A DNA stretch of 64,000 bases from NCBI GenBank assembly GCA_013076295.1, contig RQOL01000828.1:1426001-1490000 (forward strand), given 5' to 3'. A model generated the notes under the pieces. It ran no database searches. It was not told the origin of the DNA and saw nothing but the letters and a program-made list of their open reading frames with translations. The DNA is from Sanderia malayensis. Lineage: Eukaryota; Cnidaria; Scyphozoa; Semaeostomeae; Pelagiidae. Below, in pieces: positions 45,965 to 56,656 of the stretch (position 1 is its first letter; each line of letters starts with the position of its first letter). Made by a program: the position numbers and the translations under genes.

Positions 45965-48900
45965 ATGGCTTATCTTTTTGCGCTATTCCTGTCCTTCGCA
46001 TTGCTTCAACATGCAAATTGTCAATGTAAGTGGAAATTTAATGCAATTGATTTGTTTTTGTCGTTGGATATTTTGTCTAAACGCTTTTTTCGTATTTGCA
46101 CGTATTATTTCTTTATTTCGTTTTTATCTATTCCAACAGCAAGTTTAATGGCAATATATTCGACTATACACTAACATGTAGTCATCATCAGAATAAAAAT
46201 ACTAACGTGTTGCTTCTTTGTTGGTTTTTTATTCTAGCTGCGTGCAGTGATGTGGTGTCCTATTGCGCGTTCTACCAGCAATACAATTACTGCCAACTTT
46301 ATCCAGACTACATGAAAACATATTGTGCCAAGACGTGCGGTTTTTGCAGCATTGCACCTACCACAAGACCACAGCCTACAACGCAACAGCCAATACCAAC
46401 AGGACCAGGTAATCACAACTCACACACAGTTCTCTACCTGTAATTTTGAATTCATTACATGCAATTCGATTTATGAGGGCTAAAACGATTGCGAGCAAAG
46501 TAATTTATAATTATCGATCTAAACGTAGAAAATAAGGACAAATATTGATACAATGGGGGGCAAAAGACCTGGGACACTTGCGACTGCACGTATCCTCATC
46601 GCCTCCCTCCTCTCCCAAACAATATCGTTTCTGGAGAAAAGCATATAAATTATCGACAGAATGCCATTTACGTTGTGCTCACAAGGGTCTGATTCAAAGA
46701 ACAATCATTTTAGAGGGAGTGGGGTTGAATAAAATCCATGAACAAGTAGGTGTAGGGGCTGAGAGCTTTTTTTCGTGTCGCTGTCAGGGTATCACAAGGA
46801 CTTTTGCCCAGTATTATATGACGTTATATTGTGACCAGCACACACAAACATGCTTTGACTCTACTGTTAGCTAAAAACATTAAATTAGACAACTCTAATT
46901 GTACATCGTTGGTGTAGTATTGTGTCAAATCAAGCCTAATGTCTAAAACTGGAACAAAAAACCCGCAAAATCGGTCGTAAACAAAACTCGCGTGTTTTTA
47001 TGATATTGGGACAGTATAGTTGATTCTTTTATTCTTCCAGCCCAGAAGGAGTTTCAGTGCAGTTTCGAGGGAGATTTCTGTAACTGGAACAACGAGCATA
47101 TTGGTGATGCAGCGGACTGGGCAGTTGGCACAGTTGCAGGTGGACCATCAAGTGGTGCAGATGGCACACGTGAGTTGTCTCTTATGTTATGTACTGTAAT
47201 ATAATACAATTCTGTGGTACATCATGCCACTTTGGTTGAAAAATCCTTGGTTGTCAGATCATTTGATTGCAGATGTCGAAGATTTGATTAAAACGCGAGA
47301 CGCTATGCCCCCTATTAAGTAATAAATTCACAAAGCTTTAGTGTACAAAATTGTCTTTGACAAAGAGGGTGAATGTATGTGAATAACAACAGTAGTTTAT
47401 TTAAAAATTCGTTGTTTCGCGGTAGATTCCATCCGTTGGGCAGATATCTGCCAGGTCATCGTCACCAGCTCCGCTAATATAGTATGCATCGTTTTCCTCC
47501 GCTGCTACCGTACCATCTGCCGCGCGACTTAAATACCACGTTGATGATATGTCGACACTGTGTCGCTTGAAAATTTGAAATGAGAAATTGGACGCGTTCG
47601 TGATCGTGCGAAATTTCCTGCGATTGCGCAGAAGAATTGCTTGAAAAATCTCCTTGAAGCTCGTTCTAAAATTCCGGTTGCGAAATGCGAATATTATTGG
47701 ATTGTGAATGGTGTTTGAGAAGCCAATGATGTAGGCGACGGTGAGGTACTGTGTGGACAGCGCTTTGTCGTCTAGGCCAGAGAATTTCAAAACGCCGTAT
47801 GCAAAGAACGGTGTCCAACTTACGACGTACGACACGAACACCATCAAGAACGTTACAGCGGTGCGTCTTTTCACGCCCGTCGATGCTGTGTGGATAGCGG
47901 TGTGTGTGAGTCGCATGGTGTGCTTGCGAACAGCGCGGAAAACTTTAATGAACGAATAGACATTTAGTATCAATGGAATAACATAGACAAAGATTGCCAG
48001 GAATAGCATGTAAGAGAGGTCAATTTTACTTGAAGACGAGGCCGGTCCGCATTGCGTTGATCCAGGTTGATATGCGTAGCGTGACCAACCGGCTAACGGT
48101 CCAATCGCACAAAGCATGGACAGTGCCCACGTGAGTGACACGAACACTTTCACGCATTTCCACGTTCGCGATGCATTAAAGGGGTTGTGCATCGTTAAGT
48201 ATTTGTGCACGTTTATGCACGTAGTTGAGAAGATTACGGCCGGAATCCAAAACGCGATCACGAATCCGTTGACCTTGCATAGGGCGTCACCGAGTATCCA
48301 CTCCCTCCCACCTGTCGTGATCAGTGTTATGGTCGTAAACGGAATGCAGCAAATACCCAGGCCGAGGTCCGCTATTGCCAGGTTTCCAAGCAACGTGTAC
48401 GTGCGTGACCGTGTCAGTTTATCTCTGAATATCACCAAACACATCATGCTATTACCAATGATGCAACAGATGAATATAACTATGAGAATTACCGCTTCAA
48501 TGATCTGTGTAGCGCCGACCATACTGCTTATGCCTTGCAATCCTCCGATAGGGGACTGTTGTTGAACTGCAGGTAGGGGTTGTATTCAAATACCCGGGCG
48601 CTGAATCCCACTGAATCTACTCGAATTCTGATATTGAGACATTCATTCGGTCCTGTAAACTTGTGCAGTTATATTTAACGGACCACCTCAGCCCCCAAGT
48701 AATCTGGTCTCAATGTCTCGATGAATTGAATTGTTGTGTTCACTTCCCTGTGATTTGTGTGAGAGAAATAACGCGTGGCGTGAACTAATCGAAACCGCTT
48801 ATACTACAGCTTGTATCAATGTACAGTTTGCATATCGTCAAACCACGATATCGTATAATAAAACGTGATTTATTAGCATTACACTAACTTGCAACCATTG

Positions 48901-50468
48901 CGAAGTGAAGCATCGCCATTTGTGTGTGTTTATATTGTGTCATGATCATCACATCTGTGTACTTCCTTTAGGCTGTGTTTATTCATTTATTCCAACCCAA
49001 CGCCGACAAAATCTTCAATCTCAGTTTGCTACTCTGCTTTAAATACTTCAACTCTTTCAGATTTCGAAGTGTTTTGTCGTATATCAAGCCAGAAATGTAT
49101 ACTTCTGAGTTCTGGGACTAAAAACTTGCTTAACAGACTCAGTAAAACCAAATGCCATTGCCAACCCGCCCGAGTGGATTTTTAAGTTTTTACTTGTCAT
49201 CTGCTAGCATTTTGTTGCATTGTCTTTTATTTGTCTGTTACATTAAGTGGCGACAGGTGAGGCTTTGTCACGCTGTGATTACGTAATTTGCAGGATGTTT
49301 TCACGCTTGAACACTACTTACTCAATATTTGCAGAGATTTACTACAATGTCCATCACGCAGGTGGTTTGGTTGCATTGACTGTTTATTACTGCATCATTT
49401 CGCTTTACAGTGCAATTTTCTTTGTGATTGTTGGCGCTATAAATTTCAAGTCTCAGTATTCTTATTAAACTTTATTGTTATGAAATAAACAGTGCTTATG
49501 GGTCTTGTTTGAAATGCAGGAAACCAGGCAAGAATATAAAAGTGGCAAAACATTATTTTTTAGAGCCTCGTGGAGCATTTCTTAACCGTTTTGAAGACAT
49601 CAGTTCGTCAATCTCTGAATTGAGCACCCCCCAAAAATTGCCTTTGCGTCCTCCCGGGGATTATTCAGGGATTTTGGTATAGTAAATTAATCCAAATTAA
49701 TACAAGCCTCGTCTTTAAACACTGTTGAATTGAGGCATTTAATTTAATGTAAAATTTAATTAGACTGCTTTCTCTTCTTTTGTAGCAAATTATGCCTACG
49801 TGAATGCCAGGAGCAGTGGTTACAATGCACGCCTTGTGTTGCCATGGGAAATTGTTCTTCCTGTTGGCACAACCTACGTTGGATCCATGTGTCTAAATTT
49901 CAGATTTCAGACTGGGTTAGTGCATTCTATTTTATATAAGAACACACTTTATATGGAGACTCTATTTGCCTAAAAACTAAGAACAAGGTCAGAGCATTTC
50001 CAACCCCAGATAACAATTACAATCCACACAACAATCGCCCCCCCCCCCCTTCCAATGCAACGAGTCGAGCCATTGAACATTTGGTCTCTTGAATGGTGAT
50101 GCTTCTGACGTATTAAATGCATCTATTTTGGAACTTTCAACAGCAATGGAAATTTGAAGTTTATTGAGGACAAGTACCCTGATTCGAACAACAAGAACCC
50201 ATCACCCATAAACAAGGGAACATTCTCTGGCAGTGGATCTTGGGTCTATGGAAAAGTTCAAGTTCAAGTGGACAATAGACGAGCGGTGAGATTTGTTATT
50301 TCATTTTAAACATATTTGTCCACCATAGTCTCAGACAGACAGAGGCTCGAAGATACTTAATCATTGAAAGTAACTGTTGTTTTGTTGCAGTTGGTTATTG
50401 AAGGAACACCCGGATCATCAGGAAAAATTGTCATTGATGAACTCTTCTTTGTAAAAGGCAGTTGTTAG
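45965..50468 (+). CDS. secreted ShK-MAM protein
   Basis: Six exons: 45965-46025, 46238-46408, 47041-47169, 49786-49915, 50144-50285, 50391-50468; 711 nt, 236 aa. Signal peptide (MAYLFALFLSFALL), one ShK domain (CSDVVSYC ... CAKTCGFC), a Thr/Pro/Gln linker in the same exon, then a MAM domain with exon boundaries and phases identical to the gene upstream. The MAM half is highly similar between the two, so they arose by tandem duplication; the linker type (Gly/Ser against Thr/Pro) and number of ShK domains differ. Intron 3 (47170-49785) contains the GPCR gene on the opposite strand. 45272-45964 between the two genes holds nothing recognisable. Confidence 0.83.
47401..48522 (-). CDS. rhodopsin-family (class A) GPCR, intronless, nested in an intron
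   Basis: 373 codons from the ATG at 48522. Seven hydrophobic segments: TM1 has the GN pair (IIGNSMM), TM2 LAIADL, TM3 follows the conserved Cys (LCKVNGF), extracellular loop 2 has its partner Cys (TQCGPAS), TM6 SWTPFF, TM7 NTIHNPIIFAF. Departures from consensus: the DRY motif is HKY, the TM6 Cys before WTP is Ser, and NPxxY is NPIIF. TM7 lacks the retinal Lys, so it is not an opsin. The N-terminus before TM1 is only a few residues; an upstream exon is possible but no in-frame Met precedes it. The ligand is unknown; an orphan amine/melatonin-like receptor is a guess. The stop codon overlaps an AATAAA, giving an extremely short 3' UTR. Confidence 0.85.
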   Translation of the reverse strand: MVGATQIIEAVILIVIFICCIIGNSMMCLVIFRDKLTRSRTYTLLGNLAIADLGLGICCIPFTTITLITTGGREWILGDALCKVNGFVIAFWIPAVIFSTTCINVHKYLTMHNPFNASRTWKCVKVFVSLTWALSMLCAIGPLAGWSRYAYQPGSTQCGPASSSSKIDLSYMLFLAIFVYVIPLILNVYSFIKVFRAVRKHTMRLTHTAIHTASTGVKRRTAVTFLMVFVSYVVSWTPFFAYGVLKFSGLDDKALSTQYLTVAYIIGFSNTIHNPIIFAFRNRNFRTSFKEIFQAILLRNRRKFRTITNASNFSFQIFKRHSVDISSTWYLSRAADGTVAAEENDAYYISGAGDDDLADICPTDGIYRETTNF

Positions 50469-51235
50469 TCAGGTATAATTATTATATCATTCATCAATAA
50501 TTAATGATATCTGGATATCACACGATAAAGGTATCATTGTGATACCTGAGGTCTATAATATGGTCTTTATTGCTTTTACACTTGCCTGACGTGCTGCGTG
50601 TGGTTGTATGCTGCTTTGTGCTTTCACGTACTGTGAAGTCAAATGTCATCGACATTAAGTCAAATTTGAACAGTTCGAGCTTGCGTGTTCAAATTACATC
50701 TGATTCGGACGAAATCCTCCGTCCCTTCAAAGATCACTGATGAGCCAATCCTTATAAAACAGACTTCTATTCAATTTTTTGTATTTCGAACACTTTCATG
50801 CTTCCTCAGGGTGTTCAAATTATACAGAGCTGACTGTGCTAGCATCTATGCAAATGTGCTGTATGTGAATGTTGGTTACATTGGTTTGGCTTAAATTGGA
50901 ATTAAAAAGTATTCCCTTAAACAGGATTATTTGCTAGTGTCTGTTAAATGCAGGTTTCATTGTATGCCTGGTGTGGCTTTATAGATCGATGAAACAGTTG
51001 AGGATACAGCATAAAATGCAAGCATAGCATAGACAGAAAATATTGCAAATAATTTCTAACACTGATGATCTAACATATCACAATAAGGCAATAAACAATA
51101 CGATGAAACTAATAAATCTAAGATAAAATCCAATCAAACATGATTGATAACATCATTGTCATTGACGTTTGATATTGCAGTGTGGCATTTGGTAACTATC
51201 CATTGTGCAAATGCCTGCATCTACCCAATTACTTA

Positions 51236-53318
51236 TTAACCAGCCAGACACTTTTTCACAACAGAATCCTCTTCACTCAGCACAGGGATTGGCCGGGGAT
51301 CGACAATGCGAGCAATGAGTGGATCTATACCCTCTCTGTATCCGTTGCTCCACACCACAGAGCGCAGATGATGCCACGTGGCTCTGTTCAATTCCTTGCT
51401 TGACTGGCTCTGTAGATTCTTGCCTTCGGGTAATGCGAGTGTGAATATGAAAACAACGTTTGGATAAGGAGCACCCTCGTTGTCACAGTACTTGAAAAAT
51501 ATTGAAGCTGTCTCGTATGACATGGTGCCAATCTTGGTTATGACAACAACTCCATTGCCATCATTGTCCAGCTTGTCCTCAAGCTCCTTGTCGAGATTGT
51601 CTTTTGATTGGACCACGTTTGCGAATTCATTACCATCCATGATGACAGGGGAAGGATGTTTCTCCCCAATATTGTCACCATTGGTAAATGACTTGGCAAT
51701 CTTTCTGGCCATGCAACTCAGCATTTCGTTGTTCTCCACTGAACTCACCATTAGAAAAACCAAAGGTCTAATAGCATTACCTTTCATTGTGACATCATCA
51801 ATATGATCCATACCCAGTTTCCCCACCATTGCCCACAGGTCTTTGCTTTGATTTGTGAACTCAGCTTCCAAATTTTTGAGGTTCTGCTTGAAAACAGACT
51901 TCATGACGAATAGATTCTTTGCAGGAGTATGATGTGAAAAGGATATACAATAAACAGCCAGAATCACCACTAGAATAGCAGCGATCACAAACATATTAAT
52001 GTTCGTCTTCTGAGGTTGTTTTGGGTGGTGTTCCATGCGTTCAGGTTTCACATCTTGGCTTTTTTTCTTGATCTGAAATGAACAGATCCTGGAATACTAT
52101 ACAAGATAAGAACTGTAAATCCTTGAATGAATTTTGGAAACTTCTTCACAGCAGGTTTACATTGCTGCTCTGGTATTTATCAATCCAGCAAATTTCTGCA
52201 GAGTATTAATATTTCTGCAGAGTATCAGAGAATTTGATTTACTGCTGGACTTCACTTAATAATAATTGATAATATAATAACACACCTGTTCTCCATCCAG
52301 GAATCCTTCCTTCACGTTTTGTGCATCTTTATTCAACTGTAACAAATAAATTAATCACCAAGGTTTAGTTTACAAGTAACATGGAGCAGAATCAAATAGA
52401 AATTGCAGGTTCTTTGGCAGGATTCAAGTTCATTTGCCCTCACTTGCACTTCACTTAATAATAATTGATAACATAATAACACACCACTTCTCCCTTCGTG
52501 AATTCTTTCTGCACGTTTTGTGCATCTTCAGTCAACTGTAAAAAATAAATTAATCCACCAAAGTTCACTTTATAAGTAGCATGGAGCAGAATCAAATAGA
52601 AATTGCAGGTTCTTTGGCAGGGTTCAAGTTCATTTGCCCTCACTTCCCTGTTTATCAAAGTGCTAGTCATGGCTAACTAATCCAAGCACTAGCTGATATT
52701 CTACCATGGTTGTTACTTCTGTCAGAATCATCTTTTAAAGGTAGACAGTAATGGGTAGAATTATAAATTAGAATTAGAAACCCATCTCAGCAGCACTTGG
52801 ATCCATTTTGTAACAGCTGAATTCTTGGCATCAGACTATATTTAATAAATATTTTGTCACTTGATATTCATATTACTTCGTGGCATGCTTTATAATACCT
52901 TTTTGTAGTCAACCACTTTTTTATCTTCTTTGTCTGTATCATCTACCTCCATGGGTTCATCTTTATTCCCAACTTCACTTGTGTCCTCGGCAACTTTCGA
53001 AGTAATTTCTCCGTCACCTTTTTTCTGATGAGTGAAAATAAAATGGTTATGTTATTTTTTGACAGTATCTAGGGGCTGTTTCTTGCAGCCTCTAATCTAA
53101 TAAAAAGTTCTTTGTGTGGTTGCTGAAATGGAAAGGGGGCCTAGCGCTCAGCCAGGCTTAGCTTTAGAGCTCATGTATTAAGGAACTTGCATCGTATTGA
53201 GCTTGAAGCAAAGATTATGAATAAAATTGCAACCCACCTCTTGTTTCTTTCCAGTAGGTTTATCGTTTGCATTTTTTCCTTTCTTTTCCTTTCCGTTTGG
53301 TTTGCTTTTGCCCGTCAT
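51236..53318 (-). CDS. TOR1AIP: LAP1/TOR1AIP-like torsin activator
   Basis: Five exons, minus strand: 53238-53318, 52899-53024, 52485-52535, 52286-52336, 51236-52072; all introns phase 0; 381 aa. The N-terminal part is Lys-rich then acidic (nucleoplasmic or cytoplasmic). A single membrane segment (MFVIAAILVVILAVYCISF) lies at about 128-147, and a ~230-residue luminal domain follows (TNQSKDLWAMVGKLG, VVVITKIGTM, FIFTLALPEGKN). This order matches LAP1/LULL1, whose luminal AAA-like domain supplies the activating arginine finger to torsin ATPases at the nuclear envelope/ER. The arginine itself cannot be assigned without an alignment. Exons 3 and 4 are tandem duplicates (DAQNV core). The N-terminal part is much shorter than in vertebrate LAP1. 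Confidence 0.78.
52265..52640. repeat. tandem duplication of a 51-bp exon and its flanks
   Basis: About 175-200 bp at 52265-52440 is repeated at 52465-52640, including the exon (LxxDAQNV), its acceptor and the upstream intron. Both exons keep splice sites and length, so either or both can be used. Confidence 0.8.
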
Positions 53319-53936
53319 CTTGTACCAGAATCGAAAGTTAAGGCCACAAAATCAATCCCCACCCTCAACGATATTTGTCGCTGTCCTTATTTTGTAGCCT
53401 CTTTCTGGTTACAAATTTCTTCCAAGAATTCAGAGAAATCACAATACACGCATTTTTTTAATAAGGAAGTGCTTTATGAGGAAGGTGGTGCTCGGATAGA
53501 CAAATACTTGAAGAATTCTCAGTAGTGGATAGGAGACAATTAAAGAATTAAAGCCTGCAATCATATCTATTAACGATGATGACAGAATAGAAATCATAAA
53601 TTTTTAAATTTCAGACAATAATCTCTTTTCTTTTGTTACATGTTGCTGATAAATTTGCGTCTTCTGATCTTTTCACGACCCTGCATTCACTTGTACCAAG
53701 TCTATTTCAAAGGAGCACGATATTACGCAATATTTTCGAAAGCTCTGCACTCTCTCGATCGCTTAATTTCACAGCAAAACAACAAAACAAAAATTGCTTC
53801 AATCTCATGGTAATTCAAAGTCTTAAACAACGAAGTTCTGCTTCTTCACTTCTTCAGAAAAATAAAAACAATATTTTCTATCTTTATGTACAACAATAAA
53901 AAAGAAACGAAATCACCTAATATAATTGTTATCTTG

Positions 53937-54346
53937 TCAAGGCAAATCTTTCTCACCAATCTTCGGTTCTGTTTTGAATATTGCATTATAAGCATCCTTG
54001 ACATCCTCTTTTAATTTCGTCTCTACTTCCCCTGTCTTGTCACAAGATGAGGAAATATCTATAAAGCTATCCCAGTCAAGATTACGTGACGATTTGGCAG
54101 CATGCATGCAGTTTTCAATGTATTGGATTGGATCTTCTGGACGTCTGTACAGCAAAGCAGTCAGTAGGCTCTGAAACAAAGCTAATATTCAGTTCTGAAG
54201 GCACGAAATTGCATAGAAATGAATCCCTTCCGAGTTAAAAATGGAACTTCCAAGGAAGAACTTACCTCAAATATTTGAAACAGATCCTTCCTTGCTAGAT
54301 ATGTCTTTGCATCTTCGGGTGTAATATCGTTGGTCCTAGCGGCCAT
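53937..54346 (-). CDS. small protein with AK5-N-terminus-like (RIIa/Dpy-30-type) docking domain
   Basis: Two exons, 54266-54346 and 53937-54170, phase 0 junction; 104 aa. Residues about 8-60 (DAKTYLARKDLFQIFESLLT followed by LLYRRPEDPIQYIENC) match the N-terminal dimerisation/docking helix pair that precedes the kinase domains of adenylate kinase 5. No kinase domain follows: the protein ends in a charged tail at a stop codon, so it is a free-standing docking protein, plausibly of cilia or A-kinase-anchor-like complexes (inference). Its start lies 244 bp from that of folliculin in head-to-head orientation. Confidence 0.62.
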
Positions 54347-54590
54347 TGTTAAAAGTATTTTCTTTTTTTGTTAAATGTACATTTGCATTGTAAACTTCTG
54401 GTTTTTTGTTTTTCAATCTTGCAAAACAACAAGAATCTGTTGTTTGGCAACGACTGGCCTCGTAATGGAGTTCGCCTATGAGAATCATGTGACTAACTTG
54501 TGATGTTGTTGTTGTTGTATGGTTTATTTTTTTATCTTTTTATTTTGGTCCTTGGTGGAAAATTTTTGTTTGAAGACGAAGCAAAACAAA
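54347..54590. promoter_or_regulatory. putative bidirectional promoter between the docking-protein gene and folliculin
   Basis: Two divergent genes have start codons only 244 bp apart, so their promoters must overlap unless further 5' exons exist. No TATA box of note was seen; the interval includes poly-T tracts and a GTTGTTGTTGTTG run. Confidence 0.5.
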
Positions 54591-56261
54591 ATGAATGCTG
54601 TTGTTGCACTTTGTCATTTCTGTGAAGTTCATGGACCAAGCATTTTGTTCAGTACACAGGCGTTTCACTGCACTAACCACAATCCCGAAGACGTGCTTAG
54701 CGGTGCACAGGCATCACTGAAAGCCTGCGGAAACTTCAATCATAGCAGTCTTGTCGCGGGCCTAAAGTTGAAGTCTCCAAATAATGAAAACTTGAAACAC
54801 CACGACGAGGATAAATCAGGAAAGACAACTCCACTGCCGATTCAAAAAACCTGCGAGGCTTGCACATCTATCCAACAAGGTGATCCGGGATTTTTAAGCA
54901 TTGATAAAGAATCTCATATTAGTTACATTAGTCGACAGTACCCTGAAGACCAAGAACTTTACAGTATTTTGCGGCATGCGTGTGTGCGAAGCTTAAGCTG
55001 TGAAGTATGCCCGGGACGAGAAGGTCCGATCATGTTTGGCGATGAAACCAGTGGGTACGTGTTCAGCCATACGTTTTTCTTGAAGGACAGTCAATCTAGA
55101 GGTTTCCAGAGGTGGTATAGCCTTATTTGCGTCATGATGGACCACGTTTATCTTATGAATTCCTGGCCATTTTTGTTGAACAACTTCAAATCGATAATCG
55201 AAGAGTTGCAAAAGAAATGCGATGCAACATTCAAATTGGAAAAAGCAGAGAATCCACTTGTTGAACAGCGACTTCACATGTCTGCAAACTTGTCCCTGCT
55301 CAGTCCAGGACAGTTTCGACGGACACGTGGTGGAAATCAAAAATATCGATCTCTCCATGAGTTGACTTGCAATCCGAATATCTTCCAGTATGTCCACAGG
55401 TATTTTGCTTGGATTCTGAAAGCCTCCGGGCTGCGCTATTGTGAGCGGTTCGTGCAGGGATCTTCTGTGAATGATATCTCAATTGTTGAGGATGGCAATC
55501 AGAGCACAAAGCATGCAGAAAGCTCTGTGTTTTCCTCTCTACAGCAAGTCTTCCAAATTTTGCCGTCTGAAGATTTCAAGCTGATTGCTTATCATGTTAT
55601 TATCGGAGATCAGCTGATCGTCAAAGGGGGCAGTGCAGATGCAGTGACTTCATTTCTTGACGTTTTCAAAGCCCTTCTTCCCAATGGCTGTTGCAGAATT
55701 ATTCCGTACACAGATGAATACCAGGATTCCTGGAAATGTAATTTTCTTGGTCTCGAGGAAGACGTGGAGATCCCTCATCACATATTGTCCTCAAATTTCT
55801 ATGTACATGTTGAGATAAAGAAAGACATATCTCAGTTGGAAAATAACACAATTTCTTCACCAAATGACAATTTATCTGCATTGAGTATTGACGTGAAGGG
55901 CAGCCCTCCTCAATCCATGCCCACATATTTGTTGAAGACGTTGCAGGCTTTACAGGAGGATGAATTCTCTGATTCTGTTTTGAAAGCGATGCTTGTGAGT
56001 TTGAAAAGTGAATGGATGAATAAAGTCAAAGTTATGTTCCAGTTTACCAAGGCTGGTGTAAGAACATCTGCAGATAAGATCAAGTTGCTCAAAGTGTTGG
56101 ATGCAAAGCAGGAGGATGAAATTCTCTTGAAGTTCTGGATGACAGTTTTAAGCAGGTCATACAGGACACATCTACTAACGTGTGCTAATAAGAAACCAGT
56201 GGAAAAGCCAAGTCTGCTCAGTGCAAAAAACAGTGATCAACTATTTTTCGCTGTTCCCTAA
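54591..56261 (+). CDS. FLCN: folliculin, single exon
   Basis: 557 codons from ATG 54591 (556 aa; human is 579). The start is chosen at MNAVVALCHFCEVHGP, which matches the family N-terminus; the open frame extends 24 codons upstream without homology. Longin domain blocks include RSLSCEVCPGREGP, FSHTFFLKDSQSRGFQRWYS and LMNSWPF; the C-terminal DENN-like part includes CRIIPYTDEY, CNFLGLEEDV and EWMNKVKVMFQFTK. Arg170 corresponds by position to human Arg164, the catalytic finger of FLCN as a RagC/D GTPase-activating protein in lysosomal mTORC1 signalling. The whole gene lacks introns, unlike the many-exon vertebrate gene. AATAAA at 56477-56482 is a likely polyadenylation signal. Confidence 0.95.
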   Translation: MNAVVALCHFCEVHGPSILFSTQAFHCTNHNPEDVLSGAQASLKACGNFNHSSLVAGLKLKSPNNENLKHHDEDKSGKTTPLPIQKTCEACTSIQQGDPGFLSIDKESHISYISRQYPEDQELYSILRHACVRSLSCEVCPGREGPIMFGDETSGYVFSHTFFLKDSQSRGFQRWYSLICVMMDHVYLMNSWPFLLNNFKSIIEELQKKCDATFKLEKAENPLVEQRLHMSANLSLLSPGQFRRTRGGNQKYRSLHELTCNPNIFQYVHRYFAWILKASGLRYCERFVQGSSVNDISIVEDGNQSTKHAESSVFSSLQQVFQILPSEDFKLIAYHVIIGDQLIVKGGSADAVTSFLDVFKALLPNGCCRIIPYTDEYQDSWKCNFLGLEEDVEIPHHILSSNFYVHVEIKKDISQLENNTISSPNDNLSALSIDVKGSPPQSMPTYLLKTLQALQEDEFSDSVLKAMLVSLKSEWMNKVKVMFQFTKAGVRTSADKIKLLKVLDAKQEDEILLKFWMTVLSRSYRTHLLTCANKKPVEKPSLLSAKNSDQLFFAVP

Positions 56262-56476
56262 TGATCATAAGAAATTTTTATTTATCTAATATTCATGCAA
56301 ACTGGTATCACCATAATTTTTCTTTCTAGCCCCCCTAGGGGTTTAAGCAGAAAATACTTAATGCATTTTGGTAGATTACTTGCCAAGGTTTCATTGTACA
56401 TTGTTTTCACATTTGTATTTTTATTTGTAATTAAATTAATTGTTATGAAATTTCGGCAATTATTATTATAATGTTC

Positions 56477-56482
56477 AATAAA
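56477..56482 (+). terminator. polyadenylation signal of folliculin
   Basis: AATAAA 216 bp after the FLCN stop and 175 bp before the next start codon on the same strand. Confidence 0.5.
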
Positions 56483-56656
56483 TTTTAGCATTTTAGTTTT
56501 TCGTTGCTTGCAAAAGGTGGGAGAGACCAGTGCTGCACACGTGTCTTTGTCTCTCGTTGTCATTCATATTTTCTATTGTCCCAGTTTGGTGTGATAATTG
56601 ATTTCATGATACAAATGAAGTGAAGAACTTCCTGTTGCTGCACAAGTTTTGCAAGC

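Noticed and set aside
47401..48522. GPCR considered as a cnidarian opsin
   Set aside because: The TM7 position for the retinal-binding Lys is not Lys, and the NPxxY region differs.
53187..53525. 112-codon plus-strand frame over LAP1 exon 1
   Set aside because: Antisense shadow of a Lys-rich exon (giving Phe/Leu-rich sequence).
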